Notes under the pieces: generated by a model
Database searches by the model: none
Told to the model about the DNA's origin: nothing
What the model saw: the letters and a program-made list of their open reading frames with translations, nothing else
In this document: one piece after another, positions 46,618 through 58,130 of the stretch
Layout of the letters: every line of letters begins with the position of its first letter
Position numbering within the stretch: position 1 is the first letter of the stretch
Origin: Cinnamomum chago
Lineage: Eukaryota > Streptophyta > Magnoliopsida > Laurales > Lauraceae
Assembly (NCBI GenBank): GCA_038049695.1
Contig: CP142460.1
Location: forward strand, 25,129,001-25,193,000
Direction: 5' to 3'
Length of the DNA stretch: 64,000 nucleotides
Translations under genes and position numbers: made by a program

Positions 46618-48383
46618 TGAAAGTCCGGCATCCGAACCCTAGAGGGGGGCTGAATATGGTGAGCTTCAAATTAGTGACCAATTATGACCAATTTTAACTT
46701 TTTTAAATTAAATTAGCCACTAGTGATGATTATCAAACTAAATGCGGAAGCTTACAAAAACAATCACCACAAAGCATTCACCATCACACAAAGATTTATA
46801 GTGGTTCGACCTCAATGCCTACATCCACTACCGGCTTGTGATCCAATCACCCCACTGGATTTCCACTATCTATGCTTTTTAATAAGCTAAGCAATAACCT
46901 TTACAATGTTATTTTTCTAGGCTAAACAACAACCTCTACAAGATACTTTTCCAAGGCTAAGCAATAACCTCTACAATGTGCTTTTCTTAGGCTAAGCAAT
47001 AACCTTTACAATAAAAAGATTTTCTCTCAATGTAGTGTCTACACAAACACTTTAAGAGATACAATTAAAGCTCAATTATAATGCCTCTAAAATAGGCGGA
47101 TATGAAATTGAAAAACCAACTCACACAAACACTATATGAATGCAAATGTGTATGCTCATGATGTGTGTATGTGATAACTTCAATCAAGTTTAAAAACTAA
47201 GCTCAATCAATATATGCTCAAAGCATTTAAAAATTTAAGGCACATAAAAGATTTGATTGAAGTGTAATGCAAATCACATGTATGAATACAAACTTGTTAA
47301 TGATATGAAAATCAAAGACTCACAAGTTGTATGAAATTAATTAACTTAGAACATGTGATACATGTGTAATGTTGTTTTCAAAACCAAATAAATTTAACTA
47401 AGGTTTAAATGAATGAAAACAACAAATAAGGATTCAACCAAGAAAATGAATCATGCTTTAAAAGAAATCAAAGATTTTGGCTAAGCATGATTACGGAAGA
47501 TTTTAAAACAACTTGGATTGAAATCAAAGTGAAAAATCCAATCTAACTTAGGTCAAAGATTAAAAGAAGAATGGATTCAACACATCATAGTTATCATGCT
47601 AAAAATCATTTACCAATAATTTAAACAAAGCATATAACATATGATTAGTAAAAGTAAAGCTTACTTAGAGATTTAACTTCATTGATCCAAGCTTTAGCTT
47701 CACTAATGACCCCTTGGTCTCTCTTAGTTCATCCCCTTTTTCTTGTCTCAAAACACCTCAAGAGTGACTCTTGGTTCCTCTTTTTTTCAACAACTTTTCC
47801 AAAGGAATGAACTTGTGTTTATACTCAAAAATTGAGTTCCTGCGTCTCCCCGGTCAACCTGCCCTATCCCCGGTCGACCTAGCCTTCAACGGTCATAAAT
47901 CTGACCGTTTGAAAAGAGGCACAACGGCTCTTTTCCCGGTCGACCTGCAGTGGGCTCGGTCGATCGGGTCCCCTGGGCCGGTCAACCGGCCACACTGCGG
48001 GTCGACCCGGGCCTGGGACCAAAATTCCCTAAAATTAAATTTTTCAGAGAGATTTCTTGTGGGAACTTTTGGGCCACTGAATCAAGCTTGGAATCATGTT
48101 TTAAATCAAACTAAGAAATTTAAAAGCATGAAACATAAAAAGCCTAAAATGATTTGAAAGATATAAAACATATGCTAGCTTGATTTATAAAATTCTTTTC
48201 AAAATAAATTGCATCTGAGTTTAAAAACAAAACATGCATAATTCAATATTTTTACAAGTCTTAAAAACAATGCTTGTGTAAATTAAGATTTCAAGTTTTT
48301 CTAAATCAATGCATGTGTGTAAATTCAAATGATGCTAAAATGATAATGCATCTATCAAATTGCAATATACTAAATCCCTAACA
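46618..48383 (-). mobile_element. Solo LTR C2, same family as array C
   Basis: It starts TGAAAGTCCGGCATCCG and ends AAATCCCTAACA (1766 bp), with a perfect CATGT duplication on both sides (46613-46617 and 48384-48388). It is collinear with the array C LTR, including CCCTAGAGGGGGG, the GTGGTTCG(A/G)CCTCAATGCC block and a minisatellite of about four AGGCTAAGCAATAACC units at 46890-47010. It is clearly diverged from array C, so it is an older insertion. Confidence 0.85.
47848..48012. repeat. Palindrome cluster in LTR C2
   Basis: Contains CCCGGTCAACC, CCCGGTCGACC twice, CTCGGTCGATCGGG, GGCCGGTCAACCGGCC and GGGTCGACCCGGG. Both the GGTCGACC and GGTCAACC variants occur in one LTR. Confidence 0.85.
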
Positions 48384-48388
48384 CATGT

Positions 48389-49114
48389 AACCTTTGAGAA
48401 ATTACAATTTTGGACATTTCAGAAATTACGGCTAAAATCTTCATGTCCATACTGGCATGGAAACCGGAAAGTTTGTAGCTTTATTCTGTCCAGGTTTGAT
48501 GACCGAAATGGAAAGTTTTGGCCATTTCAGCCCAAACAAAACGGAAACGACAACTATAGTTTGAAATGTGGCCGGGCCCATGCAGCCCATAGCTCTTTAA
48601 AAGAGAACCAAAATTCTACCTGGGGCAACCCGCATCCACATTCTTTAAGATGGGTCAACATGGATGGGGCCTTAACTCTTCTATTATTTGAATTACTAGG
48701 CAATGGCTCGACAATCATTTCCCATCTTCCATTCAATTTCCAGAAAATGATAAGTTAAGAAATGCTCATATTTTACCTTTTATCTCCATTTGTTCCGCCT
48801 TAGGGCAAGAGTTCTTGTGTATCCTAATTTATAAGCAAATAAACATAACCTTCGCTGTTTCAACCCAAGTTTCAAATCCTTTCTGCATCAGTCATCCTAT
48901 TCCTACAAAGCCCTTTTTAGCATGTTGTGTACATTGTCCAAACAAATCAAATCTCAAACCACTTTCCTTTGTTTTCTATACAACAAAAGCAACATTTTTT
49001 TTATTATATATATATATACGCAAAATGAAAATTCAGTTTTTTCTTGTAACTCAAACATGTCCCTCTTTTTTTTTTTTTTTTTTTTTATGCAACTCATCAT
49101 TTTTCTCCTCTCAA
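48389..49114. other. Intergenic, repeat-like, no gene
   Basis: Positions 48395-48560 have repeated TTTCGG/CCGAAATGG words of the kind seen at 18240 and 45200, perhaps MULE ends. A poly-T run lies at 49068-49086. No coding evidence. Confidence 0.35.
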
Positions 49115-49213
49115 CATGCCCCAAATGTAGTGCTTCCTCTGAAGGCACTAAAAATCAAATTGAAATCCTTAAAACCAAAACAAACAAACAAAAACTCAGA
49201 TATGGATGAGTGC
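49115..49213 (-). pseudogene. Relic of WARS intron 1/exon 2
   Basis: Minus-strand PSEEALHLGHV and the plus-strand words ATGCCCCAAATG(T)AGTGC, AATCAAATTGAA and CAAACAAACAAAA follow the same order as 21220-21340 of the main locus. About 50 bases in the middle of the exon are deleted. It is on the same strand as the main locus, 28 kb away, and no neighbouring WARS exons were found. PSEEALHLGH retains the proline-serine pair in frame, unlike the main copy. Confidence 0.6.
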
Positions 49214-50449
49214 TTCTTTAAAAAACAAAAATCCATCAAAATCCATTAAAGTATACCACAACAATGGAAGCGTCTTAGCATTTTTTTTAACATGCGATTG
49301 AACACAAAGTTGATAATGTCATTGATTTATATAATCAATAATTCATAAGATTGTGCCAATCACGTTATCAATTTTGTGCTGAATTATATGTTGGGATGAA
49401 TTTTTCTTGAAGTAAAATTTGAGATTACGTCATTAGAGTGGATGAAGATTATTTTGAACTGCCTAAATTATCATAGGTTGGCCCCATAGTGGAGTTCTAC
49501 ACATCCCACTCCTAGGAAATGTGTGGAAGACCACTTGGGGGCGGGTTTTTAACTCTCTCTACAAAGGCCATGTTATAATGGGTCCCATGTCAATAAGAGG
49601 TAGGGATGAAATTGGTGGGTTTAGATACTAATGTCTCACCTAGGTTATCGTGAGGAGTCTTGCCAATTTGGCCCTCTTATGATGAGGCCTAGCTGCCTTG
49701 GCCTGTGAAAACCAAGAGGGTATGACCCTATTTTAAGTGCAATTTCTAGTTACGGACGGCAATGGGTTGGGTTTTAATGGGGACCTGCTCCGATGCACTC
49801 CGATTAGAGATAATTTAGTAGTGGTTTTCTTAGTTTGAGGCGGATTTAGGCTTTGTTGTCATACTTGCCCCGCCCTATATATATAATATAATATATATTC
49901 TTTTTACTAAAGTTATAAATAAAATTCGTATGGGGTAGGTGGTGTTGAGCAATAACTTAAAGCATGTGGGAAGAGAAGGTGACATGTTTAATCTTTACAT
50001 CACTTAATCCTATGGATTTATATATTTTAAATTTTTAAGCTTTCATTCAACTTGATCTCAACCCATCACGGGGTGGGTTTGGTATCACATATCAATGACT
50101 CATCTTCACAATCAGTGATGAGACTGGGCATCTCATCTGATAAGGTTGTAGCACTTTGATCACTATGAGATAGTGTGATTTGTCTCGATCATCAGCATGT
50201 AAGATTCTAGATCATGGTGCTGGTACATCGGATGTATTGAAGGGCCATCAGAAGCACCTTATGGAATACTGTCTCGATTTTAAGGTTTGCTCTCATAATT
50301 CCTTAGCAATAGGCTCTCATTCCTGAAACATTGATGAACTCAAGTTTTTGTCTATTCATTTGCTTTGAGTCACCAATGAGTGAGGCCAACTGTAGGTCAA
50401 CACTTCGGTGTCTTGGGTACGTGATAGTAGAACTGTGGGAACATTCAAT
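49214..50449. other. Intergenic, possible old hAT-like repeat
   Basis: No gene is recognised. At 49750-50100 words such as ACGGCAATGGGTTGGG and ATCACGGGGTGGGTTTGG suggest hAT-type subterminal sequence. A (TA)n run lies at 49878-49898. Confidence 0.35.
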
Positions 50450-50467
50450 TGTCACTACAACAAATTG

Positions 50468-51690
50468 CACATTTCCCGACACTATTTGTCGACGCAGTGA
50501 AAATTTGCATTGGTGAAAGTCTTATTCCCAACGCATATTTGGACTGCGTAGGCAAAAGTCACAGAAATTGCTACTTTTACCAACGCAAGTAAGACCGCAT
50601 TGGCAAAAGCTGTGGAAACCACATTGACGCTAACAAAAAATCCCCTCAAAAGAGAGGGAAAGCTTTGCCAGCGCGTGTTTTTCTAATGGTGACGTAATAA
50701 TGCATTGGCAATTATCTTACCTATTGGCCATGCACAGTTATGTATTGGGAAAACTCTGAGTTTTTGTTCGTACCCTTGCCAACGCAGTTGTTGCATCCGC
50801 AAAGCCCCATCTATGACAAACTTGCCTTTCCTAGACACTATTTTCCGACGTAGTAAAAATCTGCGTTGGCCAAAGTCACAAGGAATCACTACTTTTATCG
50901 ACGCAAGTAAGACCGCGTTGGCAAAAGCTGTGGAAAACCTTTTTCGACACTATTTGTCAATGCAGTGAAAATTCACGTTGGTAAAAGTCTTATTTCCGAC
51001 ACATATTTGGACAGCGTTGGCAAAAGTCATAGAAAATTGCTACTTTTACTGAAGCGAGTAAGACTGCATTGGAAAAAGCTGTGGAAACCACATTGGCGCC
51101 AACAAAAATCCCCCCAAAAGAGTGGGAAAGTTTTGCTAATGCGTGTTTCTTCTAATGGCGACGCAATAATGCGTTGACAATTATCTTACCTACTGGCGAC
51201 ACAAAAGTATGCGTTGGGAAAGCTCTTAATTTTTATTCACACCATTGCCAACGCATGAGTTGCGTCCGCAAAGCCATATTTATGACAAACTTACCTTTTC
51301 CGACACTATTTTCCGACGCAGTGAAAATTTGCGTTGGCAAGAGTCACAAAGAATTACTACTTTTACCGACACGCAAGTAAGACCGCGTTAGCAAAAGCTG
51401 TGGAAAACCTTTCCAGACACTATTTTCCGACGCAGTGATAATATACGTTGGCAAAAGTCACAGAGAATTGCTACTTGTACAGACGCAAGTAAGATCGCAT
51501 TGGTAAAAGCTGTGGAAAACACGTTGGCACCAATAAAATTTCCCCCAAACGAGAGGAAAAGTTTTGCTAATGCGTATTTTCCTAATGGTGACGCAATAAT
51601 GCGTTGGCAATTATTTTGCTTACTAGCAACGCATAGGTGTCCGTTGGGAAAGCTCTGACTTTTTATCTGCACCATTGCCAATTTTTTTAT
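50468..51690. repeat. CACTA left subterminal array, about 472-bp period
   Basis: CGACACTATTTGTC-type starts occur near 50477, 50944 and 51416. Each unit runs through GCAAAAGTCACAGA, CGCAAGTAAGACCGC, AAAAGCTGTGGAAA and ATGCGTTGGCAA, and the third unit is truncated. Within each unit the short GCGTTGGCAAA motif recurs, the likely transposase-binding repeat. Confidence 0.8.
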
Positions 51691-51699
51691 TTAGAATTG

Positions 51700-52348
51700 A
51701 GTTGGTCCCACCGTAAGATTGACCACACAAAAAATCATGGCTAAAAAATGTTGTTTTATTAACTTTTTTATTTTTTTTTGTGTTCAATCGTATGATGAGA
51801 TAACCTCCATTTAAAATGAGATTTGACGATACTTTATAAATGTATGGAGTGCTCATTCTGAACAACTTTCATTATTCATCGAGGGACGGACCCACATATA
51901 AGGAAAGCCCCCACCCAATTTGAAAAAAGCACATAAGGCCTGCATTTTGAGCCCGTAAGCGACTTAAAAATCTAATAAAAATCACAACCCGTCCTTTCTC
52001 CAAATCTACCATAATCCTTAATTGTTTTCCTCTCTCCTTAATCTTCCTCTCCGGCATCGACATTAATGTACAGAGCGGTAACCGGCCAAAAGCGCCGCTA
52101 TAAGTAACAGAACTACCATATATGGCCCCCGCTATAAGACGACTTTTTACACACTTTTAGTGGCGGCCTTCGCTCTCGCCGTCGGTGAAAACGTTGGTCC
52201 GATGGTGCCAATCTTCCGCGGGGAAATTTTTGGGTTTTACCGTCAGATTTATAGCTAGCGACGACCAATACATTGGAGGGAAAAATGAATTTCTAGGCAA
52301 AAAGCTATTTGTTGCGGCGGCCATAAGTGGCCCCCACTAAAAGTTATA
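51700..52348. other. CACTA interior, GCGGCC-rich segment, no gene
   Basis: The stretch includes AGTGGCGGCCTTCGCTCTCG and GCGGCGGCCATAAGTGGCCC, resembling the subterminal region of another TIR element, perhaps nested or rearranged. No ends were defined. Confidence 0.35.
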
Positions 52349-52429
52349 TTGAGAATCTCAACTATATGCCCTTATCTCCCCATCACTCTAATAGCCCTCT
52401 CTGGCAATCCATCTCCTCCACAAAATCCT

Positions 52430-52830
52430 AATCCTCTTTTTCTTCTCCATCTCCTCCTTCCTCCTCTCCATCTTTTCCTTCGTCTCCTTCCATCTCTCCC
52501 TCCTCCTCCTCCCCTCTGCCTAACCCTGCCACCTCCACCCCCGATCTCACCCGCGACCTCCTTCGCCTCCTCCTCAAAACCGTCATTGCCCGCAGCTCTG
52601 CTGACTTCCATCGCCGTGCTGCCAAATCCCTGAGCTTTCTCACCTTCGTGATCCTGTCCGGGATCTCGCGGTTCTTGTCGGTTGTGTCAGTTTTAGCTGG
52701 AGATGGGCTGCTTGATGTTGCAAGGTTTTTCAGATTGGGCTTGAGGGGGATTGTTCTTGGGATCTTGTTTGGAGTGGATTATGTGTGTAAGAAGAGATGG
52801 GTTTTGATTTTTCTGATGATTCATGTGGGT
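52430..52830 (+). pseudogene. Captured membrane-protein fragment, possibly NDC1-like
   Basis: The frame reads a Ser/Pro-rich leader, then RDLLRLLLKTVIARSSADFH, RRAAKSLSFLTFVILSGISR, FLSVVSVLAGDGLLDVARFF and YVCKKRWVLIF. Its spacing of hydrophobic segments and the K(K/R)RWVL ending recall the N-terminal membrane region of plant nucleoporin NDC1, but this is from memory of the family pattern and uncertain. The frame then runs on into T-rich intron-like sequence, so the 216-codon open frame to 53298 is not a real protein. Confidence 0.4.
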
Positions 52831-53690
52831 TCTTCTTGTTTTCTTATTTCCTCACATGAAAGTGAATTAAATCGTATAAAAGCCAGCTTTTTGGGGGCTT
52901 CTTGTGTGGGTTTTCTTTGGTTGTTATTTTTCATTGAAGTTATGGTGGTAGAATGCCACTTTTTTCAGATGGATTTTGATAAAAAAAAATTGATAGAAAA
53001 TGTGGCTGTTTGGGGGCTTCTGTTGTGGATTCTTCTAAGTCTTCTATGGTTGTTTCTTGACATTGTAGGTAATGTTGCAAAATGGCAGGGTATTCTTTTT
53101 GTCCAAGTTTATTGGGGTTTTGTTTTAGATTTTGTGCTCTGGGCCTTAGTTAATTTTTGTTTTTTTTGGAGTGTAATTGATGTGAAGCTTCTGGGGGGGT
53201 GGGGGGGGGGGGGGGGGGGGGGGGGGGAGGTGTGGTTTGGTTTTCCTCCCATATGTAGTTTTCTCCCTTCTCCTGTTTTCTTATATGAATTTGAATGAAA
53301 TCAAATAAAATGCAGCTATTTGGGGGATTACTGTGGTGGGTTCTTCTAGGTTTTCTTTGGTTGTTCCTTTTTCATACAAGTATTTTTGTAAATGCGAGGG
53401 TGCTTTCGTCTTGTCTAGATTTCTTGGATTTTCTCTGCAATGGGCTTGTGGGACTTCAAAAAAAAAAATTTGTGTGCACAATTGATGTTAAGCTCAACAT
53501 GGGGTTTCTCGTTTTCTTGTTTTCTCAACTGAAGTGACTAAAATCACATAAAACTCAGCTTTAGAGGTGTTTCCGTTGTGGATTCTTCTAGCCTTCTTTG
53601 GTTCCTCTTATAATGTGAGTGTATTTTGTTTCTGTTTAGGTTTCTTGGTGTTTTTCTGTGATAAGTTTTGCTTCGTAGGCTCTGGGTAGT
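52830..53690. repeat. Degenerate tandem repeat with a long G run
   Basis: Four imperfect units share GGATTCTTCTAG, TTCTTTGGTTGTT and CATAAAA(C/G)(T/C)CAGC-type words at roughly 200-280 bp spacing. A run of about 34 G (one T near its start) lies at 53193-53227. It resembles intron sequence multiplied after capture. Confidence 0.6.
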
Positions 53691-53753
53691 CTTTAATTCT
53701 GTCACTTTTTTTTGCTGTTTGATTGGAAACATCTGTCTATTTTTCATTTTCAG

Positions 53754-54332
53754 GCGGAAGCGGCATCAGATAAGGTTTATGCTCGGGTCTCTCTGGTTCC
53801 TGAAAGTGAGGTTGGAGATATGAGCTACTTTGATCTTCTATTGCTGCAATTTGTATTTTCTTTGAAATGTTCTCCTTTCGTCAATTTGCGTTGAGTTTGG
53901 CCAAGTTTCATGCTTGTTTGCTTATTTGGGATGACCAGTTTCATTCTGCTGAATTTTTTTTTCTTCTTATGTGGACCATATCGGCAAGAGGCTGAGAAGA
54001 AGTTGCAGGAAGTAGAGACTGAAGGCGATGGGGAAGAGGAAGAAATTGATGGTTTGTGTAAGACGGCAACGCCCCATATGTTCTGCATGCCTCTTACTGC
54101 CTCAGACACAAGCACACACAAGCACACATGGAGGTTTCTCTGTACCTCGGCAAGCTGCTGAGGACTGCTTCCCTCCCCTGGTAATCACCATTTGTAGATG
54201 CATTCGAATATGAGTTTCCTATAGTGTGTCTAAGTCTGAGTGTGTATGTGTGAGTGATTCGGATTTTGGACTACTTTCCTTGGTAATCGCCATTTGCTGA
54301 TGCATTCACACAGGTTTTCTACAGTGTGTGTT

Positions 54333-54386
<54 letters not shown>

Positions 54387-54501
54387 GAGGTGAAGTTGAG
54401 GTTTGGTAAGAAGTTTTCATCTCTAATCTTGTTTGGCCTTCACAAGATCTAATTGCAAAAGATCTACATGGCATGGAGTGGAGGTTTAGGCATATCTGCA
54501 G
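53754..54501 (+). pseudogene. Captured auxin response factor (ARF3/ARF4-type) exons
   Basis: Three exon pieces are visible. 53754-53810, after TTTTCAG, encodes AEAASDKVYARVSLVPESE. About 53987-54180 encodes a Glu-rich linker then TPHMFC and LTASDTSTH, and in another frame GGFSVPRQAAEDCFPPL, ending at GTAATC. About 54437-54501 encodes PSQDLIAKDLHGMEWRFRHI and ends at GTATG. These are the start of the B3 DNA-binding domain of ARF3/4-type factors. A 10-bp duplication (ACAAGCACAC, 54108-54127) shifts the frame within the domain. A (GA)n microsatellite lies in the intron at 54346-54383. Confidence 0.8.
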
Positions 54502-54818
54502 GTATGTGAATTTGTTTGGCTGGTTCAATTATTAAGTGGACGATTTGTTATCTTATTTCATTCCTTAATGCCTGGGTGGATATTTTAGGAGGAGCCAACT
54601 TGGTCAGGTATATACCAATGCACATTAAACAATGTTAAGACCTGCAAAATACCTAGAAATGGATACTACCAGCTGTTTAAGACATTTTCTTATTCTTGAA
54701 ACAAAGGTTTTTCTTGCCTTTTCCCTACATATGCTTTAAGTTTGATGTTTTTCACACCTATTTATGTATTTATATTTTGTGGCACTAAACTGTACTATGC
54801 CTTGATTATCATTTCTAG

Positions 54819-55075
54819 GCAAGCTAGAGGATGTTGTTAACTATGGCACTAAGGTACCCATGCTCTGCTCATCTAGGTTAATGATACGCTTTATTGAGAA
54901 GTTCTATTTATTTTATTATGTACTTTTAAAATTCTAATTCTTGTTACTTTCTATACTATGAAACTCAAAGGCACTATCGAAGCTCGTGGCAGTATGTGGT
55001 CCATATCATCGAATGACTGCAGCGGCATACAGCCTTTTGGCTGTAGTTCTTTACCATACTGGCGATTTTAACCAG
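54819..55075 (+). pseudogene. Captured CLU/FRIENDLY (clustered mitochondria) exons
   Basis: Exon 54819-54853, after TTTCTAG, encodes KLEDVVNYGTK and ends at GTACCC. Exon 54971-55075, after CTCAAAG, encodes [20 protein letters not shown] and [15 protein letters not shown] and ends at GTACGAG. This matches the start of the TPR region of plant CLU homologues, needed for normal mitochondrial distribution. Both exons keep their frame and splice sites, which suggests recent capture, but only two exons are present. Confidence 0.8.
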
Positions 55076-55917
55076 GTACGAGTTTTAGCATGCATACAAA
55101 CATACATAGGTCATAGCTGTATGCATAACACAATGTTATTGGTCTAATAAAGTGACGTGTCAATTAAAACCATGAGCATAATGGTGAGGATGTATCCAAG
55201 GAAAACCTGTTTATTAAAACCACATTGTGCTGCATTTGGCACTTAGTCATATTGGGAATGGAACTTGGTGAATTAATCTAATTTTTAGGAATTCTGGAGT
55301 TTTGGATTAACTGGTCCTTTTCTCCACAAAAAAATGAAAATTATTAAAAAGAATTTAGACTTGGTCTTGTGCTCACTATAGATTGGAAACTTTAGAAATC
55401 TTGTTATTTGAAGAAACAGGATTTTGTGGATTGCAGATTGCCACCAAGCTGTCAAGATGTTGGTTGTCATTTTGCATTTTTTTTTCTTGCAAAGTCAAAA
55501 CTTATGGAAAGGAAAAGGACACATAAAATGTTTGTACTGCAGCTGTAAGGTGCTCATGATATTTGAACCACAAGGTTCACTTCGAGTCTGATCATCTTTG
55601 AAATACTTGCAAAATGGCAACTGACATGCTGATCCATTGGCCTGATACTTATAGATCCTGTCAATGGTGGAGTGGGAATTTTAAAAATTTTCTATCTGAA
55701 TAGAATACTAACGTTTGAACGTGTCTTTGTCCATTTTTATTTATTGTCCTTTATTGTGGCAAAAGCACCTCAAAGACTTTTTTATGAGCTGATCCTTGTT
55801 TATTATGAGATTATCCTCCTGATTGGTCCATAGTGTAGTAAATGATCGAACAGAGTTACAAGTTTACTTCTTTTCTCTGTTTTTGTGCCACCCTGAATCA
55901 GAATAATACATCTTCAG
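55076..55917. other. CACTA interior, intron-like sequence
   Basis: T-rich sequence between the CLU and CIPK exons. No exon was recognised. Confidence 0.4.
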
Positions 55918-55989
55918 GTCATGGGGAGTAGGACAAAGATTTTTATCGTTCTTGAGTTTGTTACTGGGGGAAAGCTCTTTGACAAAATT
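55918..55989 (+). pseudogene. Captured CIPK (SnRK3) kinase exon
   Basis: This 72-nt exon between CATCTTCAG and GTAAGTT encodes VMGSRTKIFIVLEFVTGGKL followed by FDKI. It matches the hinge region of CBL-interacting protein kinases (VLEFVTGGELFDKI), with Lys for the usual Glu after GG. It has no stops. Only one exon is recognised, so it is a fragment. Confidence 0.8.
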
Positions 55990-56667
55990 GTAAGTTCTGG
56001 AAAATCTCTGCTTGACCTATTTTCAGCCTTGACATTGAGAAATGCTTTTCCTTGTGGGTTGAGACCATAGTGTCGCATAACCAAATGGATTCCATGATGA
56101 AGAGAAGTGTTGGCCTTTTGTGAAAGCATCTATAAATAGATGGTTAAAAAAAAATAATACAACCATCTAACTTCAATGAAGGATGGGATGGTAAAAATTT
56201 GTGCAGAAGTTTTATTTCCCATAATCTCCATGCTCTTGAGGTCGTAATGGTGAATGCTTTGTGTTGGAACTTGGAACTAGTAATTAATTGGCATCAGCTT
56301 GGATATATACAAGACTGCTGCTTTATCAATCATATGTTAGAAGATCATACCACTATGATACCTTATCAATCATATGTTAGAAAATCCTATTATTTTTTGC
56401 TGCGAGAGTTTTTATTTTTATTTTTGGGTAAAAACATGTGGAAAAAGGACTCTACGAAAGTTGCCTTTTATCTTCTTTGTTCACCATGTTCTCATATAAG
56501 TTGAATAGGAGAAACGGTCGAGTGAACTTAGGTACAATACAAGTACTAGCGAGAAACCTCTGTTGTGGTTGTTTACTTCTTAACAATCAAATGATGCTTA
56601 TTGGAGTAGATACTAGTCACATTGTTGTTTTAATTGTATTTTCTTTTTCAAAATTTCAGGTACTCAA
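55990..56667. other. CACTA interior, no exon recognised
   Basis: Probably intron of the captured kinase plus other sequence. A near-direct repeat (CTTTATCAATCATATGTTAG / CTTATCAATCATATGTTAGA) occurs at 56320-56383. Confidence 0.4.
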
Positions 56668-56801
56668 GGGGTAGTAAAAATAGATCAAAGACGTGCAACT
56701 TATCTAAGGATTTGACTCAAGATAGATCGGAATGGAGAAACAAAATTCATGCAGCCGGCCCTAACATAAGTGGGACAAGTCTTTGATGATGGTGATGATG
56801 A
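56668..56801 (+). repeat. RTE LINE/SINE 3' end
   Basis: Reads AATGGAGAAACAAAATTCAT, then GCAGCCGGCCCTAACATAAG and TGGGACAAGTCTTTGATGAT, with a GAT repeat tail, the usual 3' end of RTE-type elements. It is the plus-strand equivalent of the relics at 10607 and 18436. Confidence 0.65.
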
Positions 56802-57229
56802 AGTAACTCTAAGGAAGTAGATCGTAGTTGCGTCATTGTAGCATGTAAAGGATTCTGGGCATAATTTTGGAACTGTTATTATTGTTTTTATATTTTTAAT
56901 TTGAATAGAATTTTGAAGTGAATATTTTATAGTTTTCCTCTTAGGGATTACCTTGTTTATTTCGATCACAGACATTTGTGGATGTTAAAGATTTTTGGAA
57001 ATGATCAAGTAATAATATTTGTGTATTTTAGAGATTTGTGGGTTTATTTTGGTTTATGGATGCAGGATATTTGGTTGTGGTTGTTATTTTGGAATTGTTG
57101 GTGAGCTTATTTTAATTTGGGTTGTGAATCAAGTTTTTGTTTGAACAGGTATTCAGATTCCTATTTGTGGTATACAAGGAGAAATGAAAATTTAATTTAA
57201 AAATAATAATATGTATAATCGGCGCTGTG

Positions 57230-58130
57230 TATGCATCGTCAAATATGTACACCGATGCTAGTATGTGCATTGACAATTGTATAACCAACATTATTATGCG
57301 TCGCAGTGAGGTAAATCTATTTCCCGACGCACTCACTGCATCGCCAAAAGTAATTTTCCTGCATCGTTGAATACATTTCCCGACGCTTCAACACGTCGGG
57401 ATATGTATTACCGGTGTTGTATATGCGTTGTCAAATATGTATTCCGACGTTAGTATGTGCGTTGGCAAATGTATAACCGATGTTAATATGTGTCGGCAGT
57501 GGGTTAAATCTATTTCCCGACGCACTCTCTGACGTCGCCAAAAGTAATTTTCCTGCATCGTTGAAGACATTTCCCGACGCTTCAACACGTCGGGATATGT
57601 ATTACCGGCGTTGTATATGCGTCGTCAAATATGTATTCCAACGTTAGTATGTGCGCTGACAATTGTATAACTGACGTTATTTTGCATCAGCAATGAGGTA
57701 AATCTATTTCCTAACGCACTCTCTGCGTCTCCAAAAGTAATTTTCCTGCGTCGTTGAAGACATTTCCCGACGCTTCAACACGTCAGGATATGTATTACCA
57801 GCATTGTATATGCGTCGTCAAATATGTATTTCGACGTTATTATGTGCGTTGGCAAATGTATAACCGACGTTGTTATGCGTCGACAGTGAGGTGAGGTTAA
57901 CAACTAAGTTCGATTTTTTCCCGATGTAGTTGATATTGCCGACGTTTGGGACGACGCACCATTGCGTCGGTGAATGACCCTTTTTAGCCGACGCTAAACA
58001 TTATTACGTCGGGAATGGTTTTTCAGGCATTAGGTTGCCGATGTGGTGCCGACGCATTGTACTACGTCGGTAAAGCCTGTCCCAACGCAATTATGATTTT
58101 TCAAGACGTGGTGACTACGTTGGCAAAATT
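57230..58130. repeat. CACTA right subterminal array, about 195-bp period
   Basis: The block CGTCGGGATATGTATTACCG recurs near 57391, 57590 and, with a change, 57783. Each unit includes TATGCGTCGTCAAATATGTA, CCGACGTTAGTATGTGCG and CTATTTCCCGACGCACTC. The units differ from the left array but share the CGACGC core. Confidence 0.8.

Noticed and set aside
52648..53298. A 216-residue membrane protein
   Set aside because: Only the first part has protein-like composition; the rest is T-rich intron-like repeat and a G homopolymer translated by chance.
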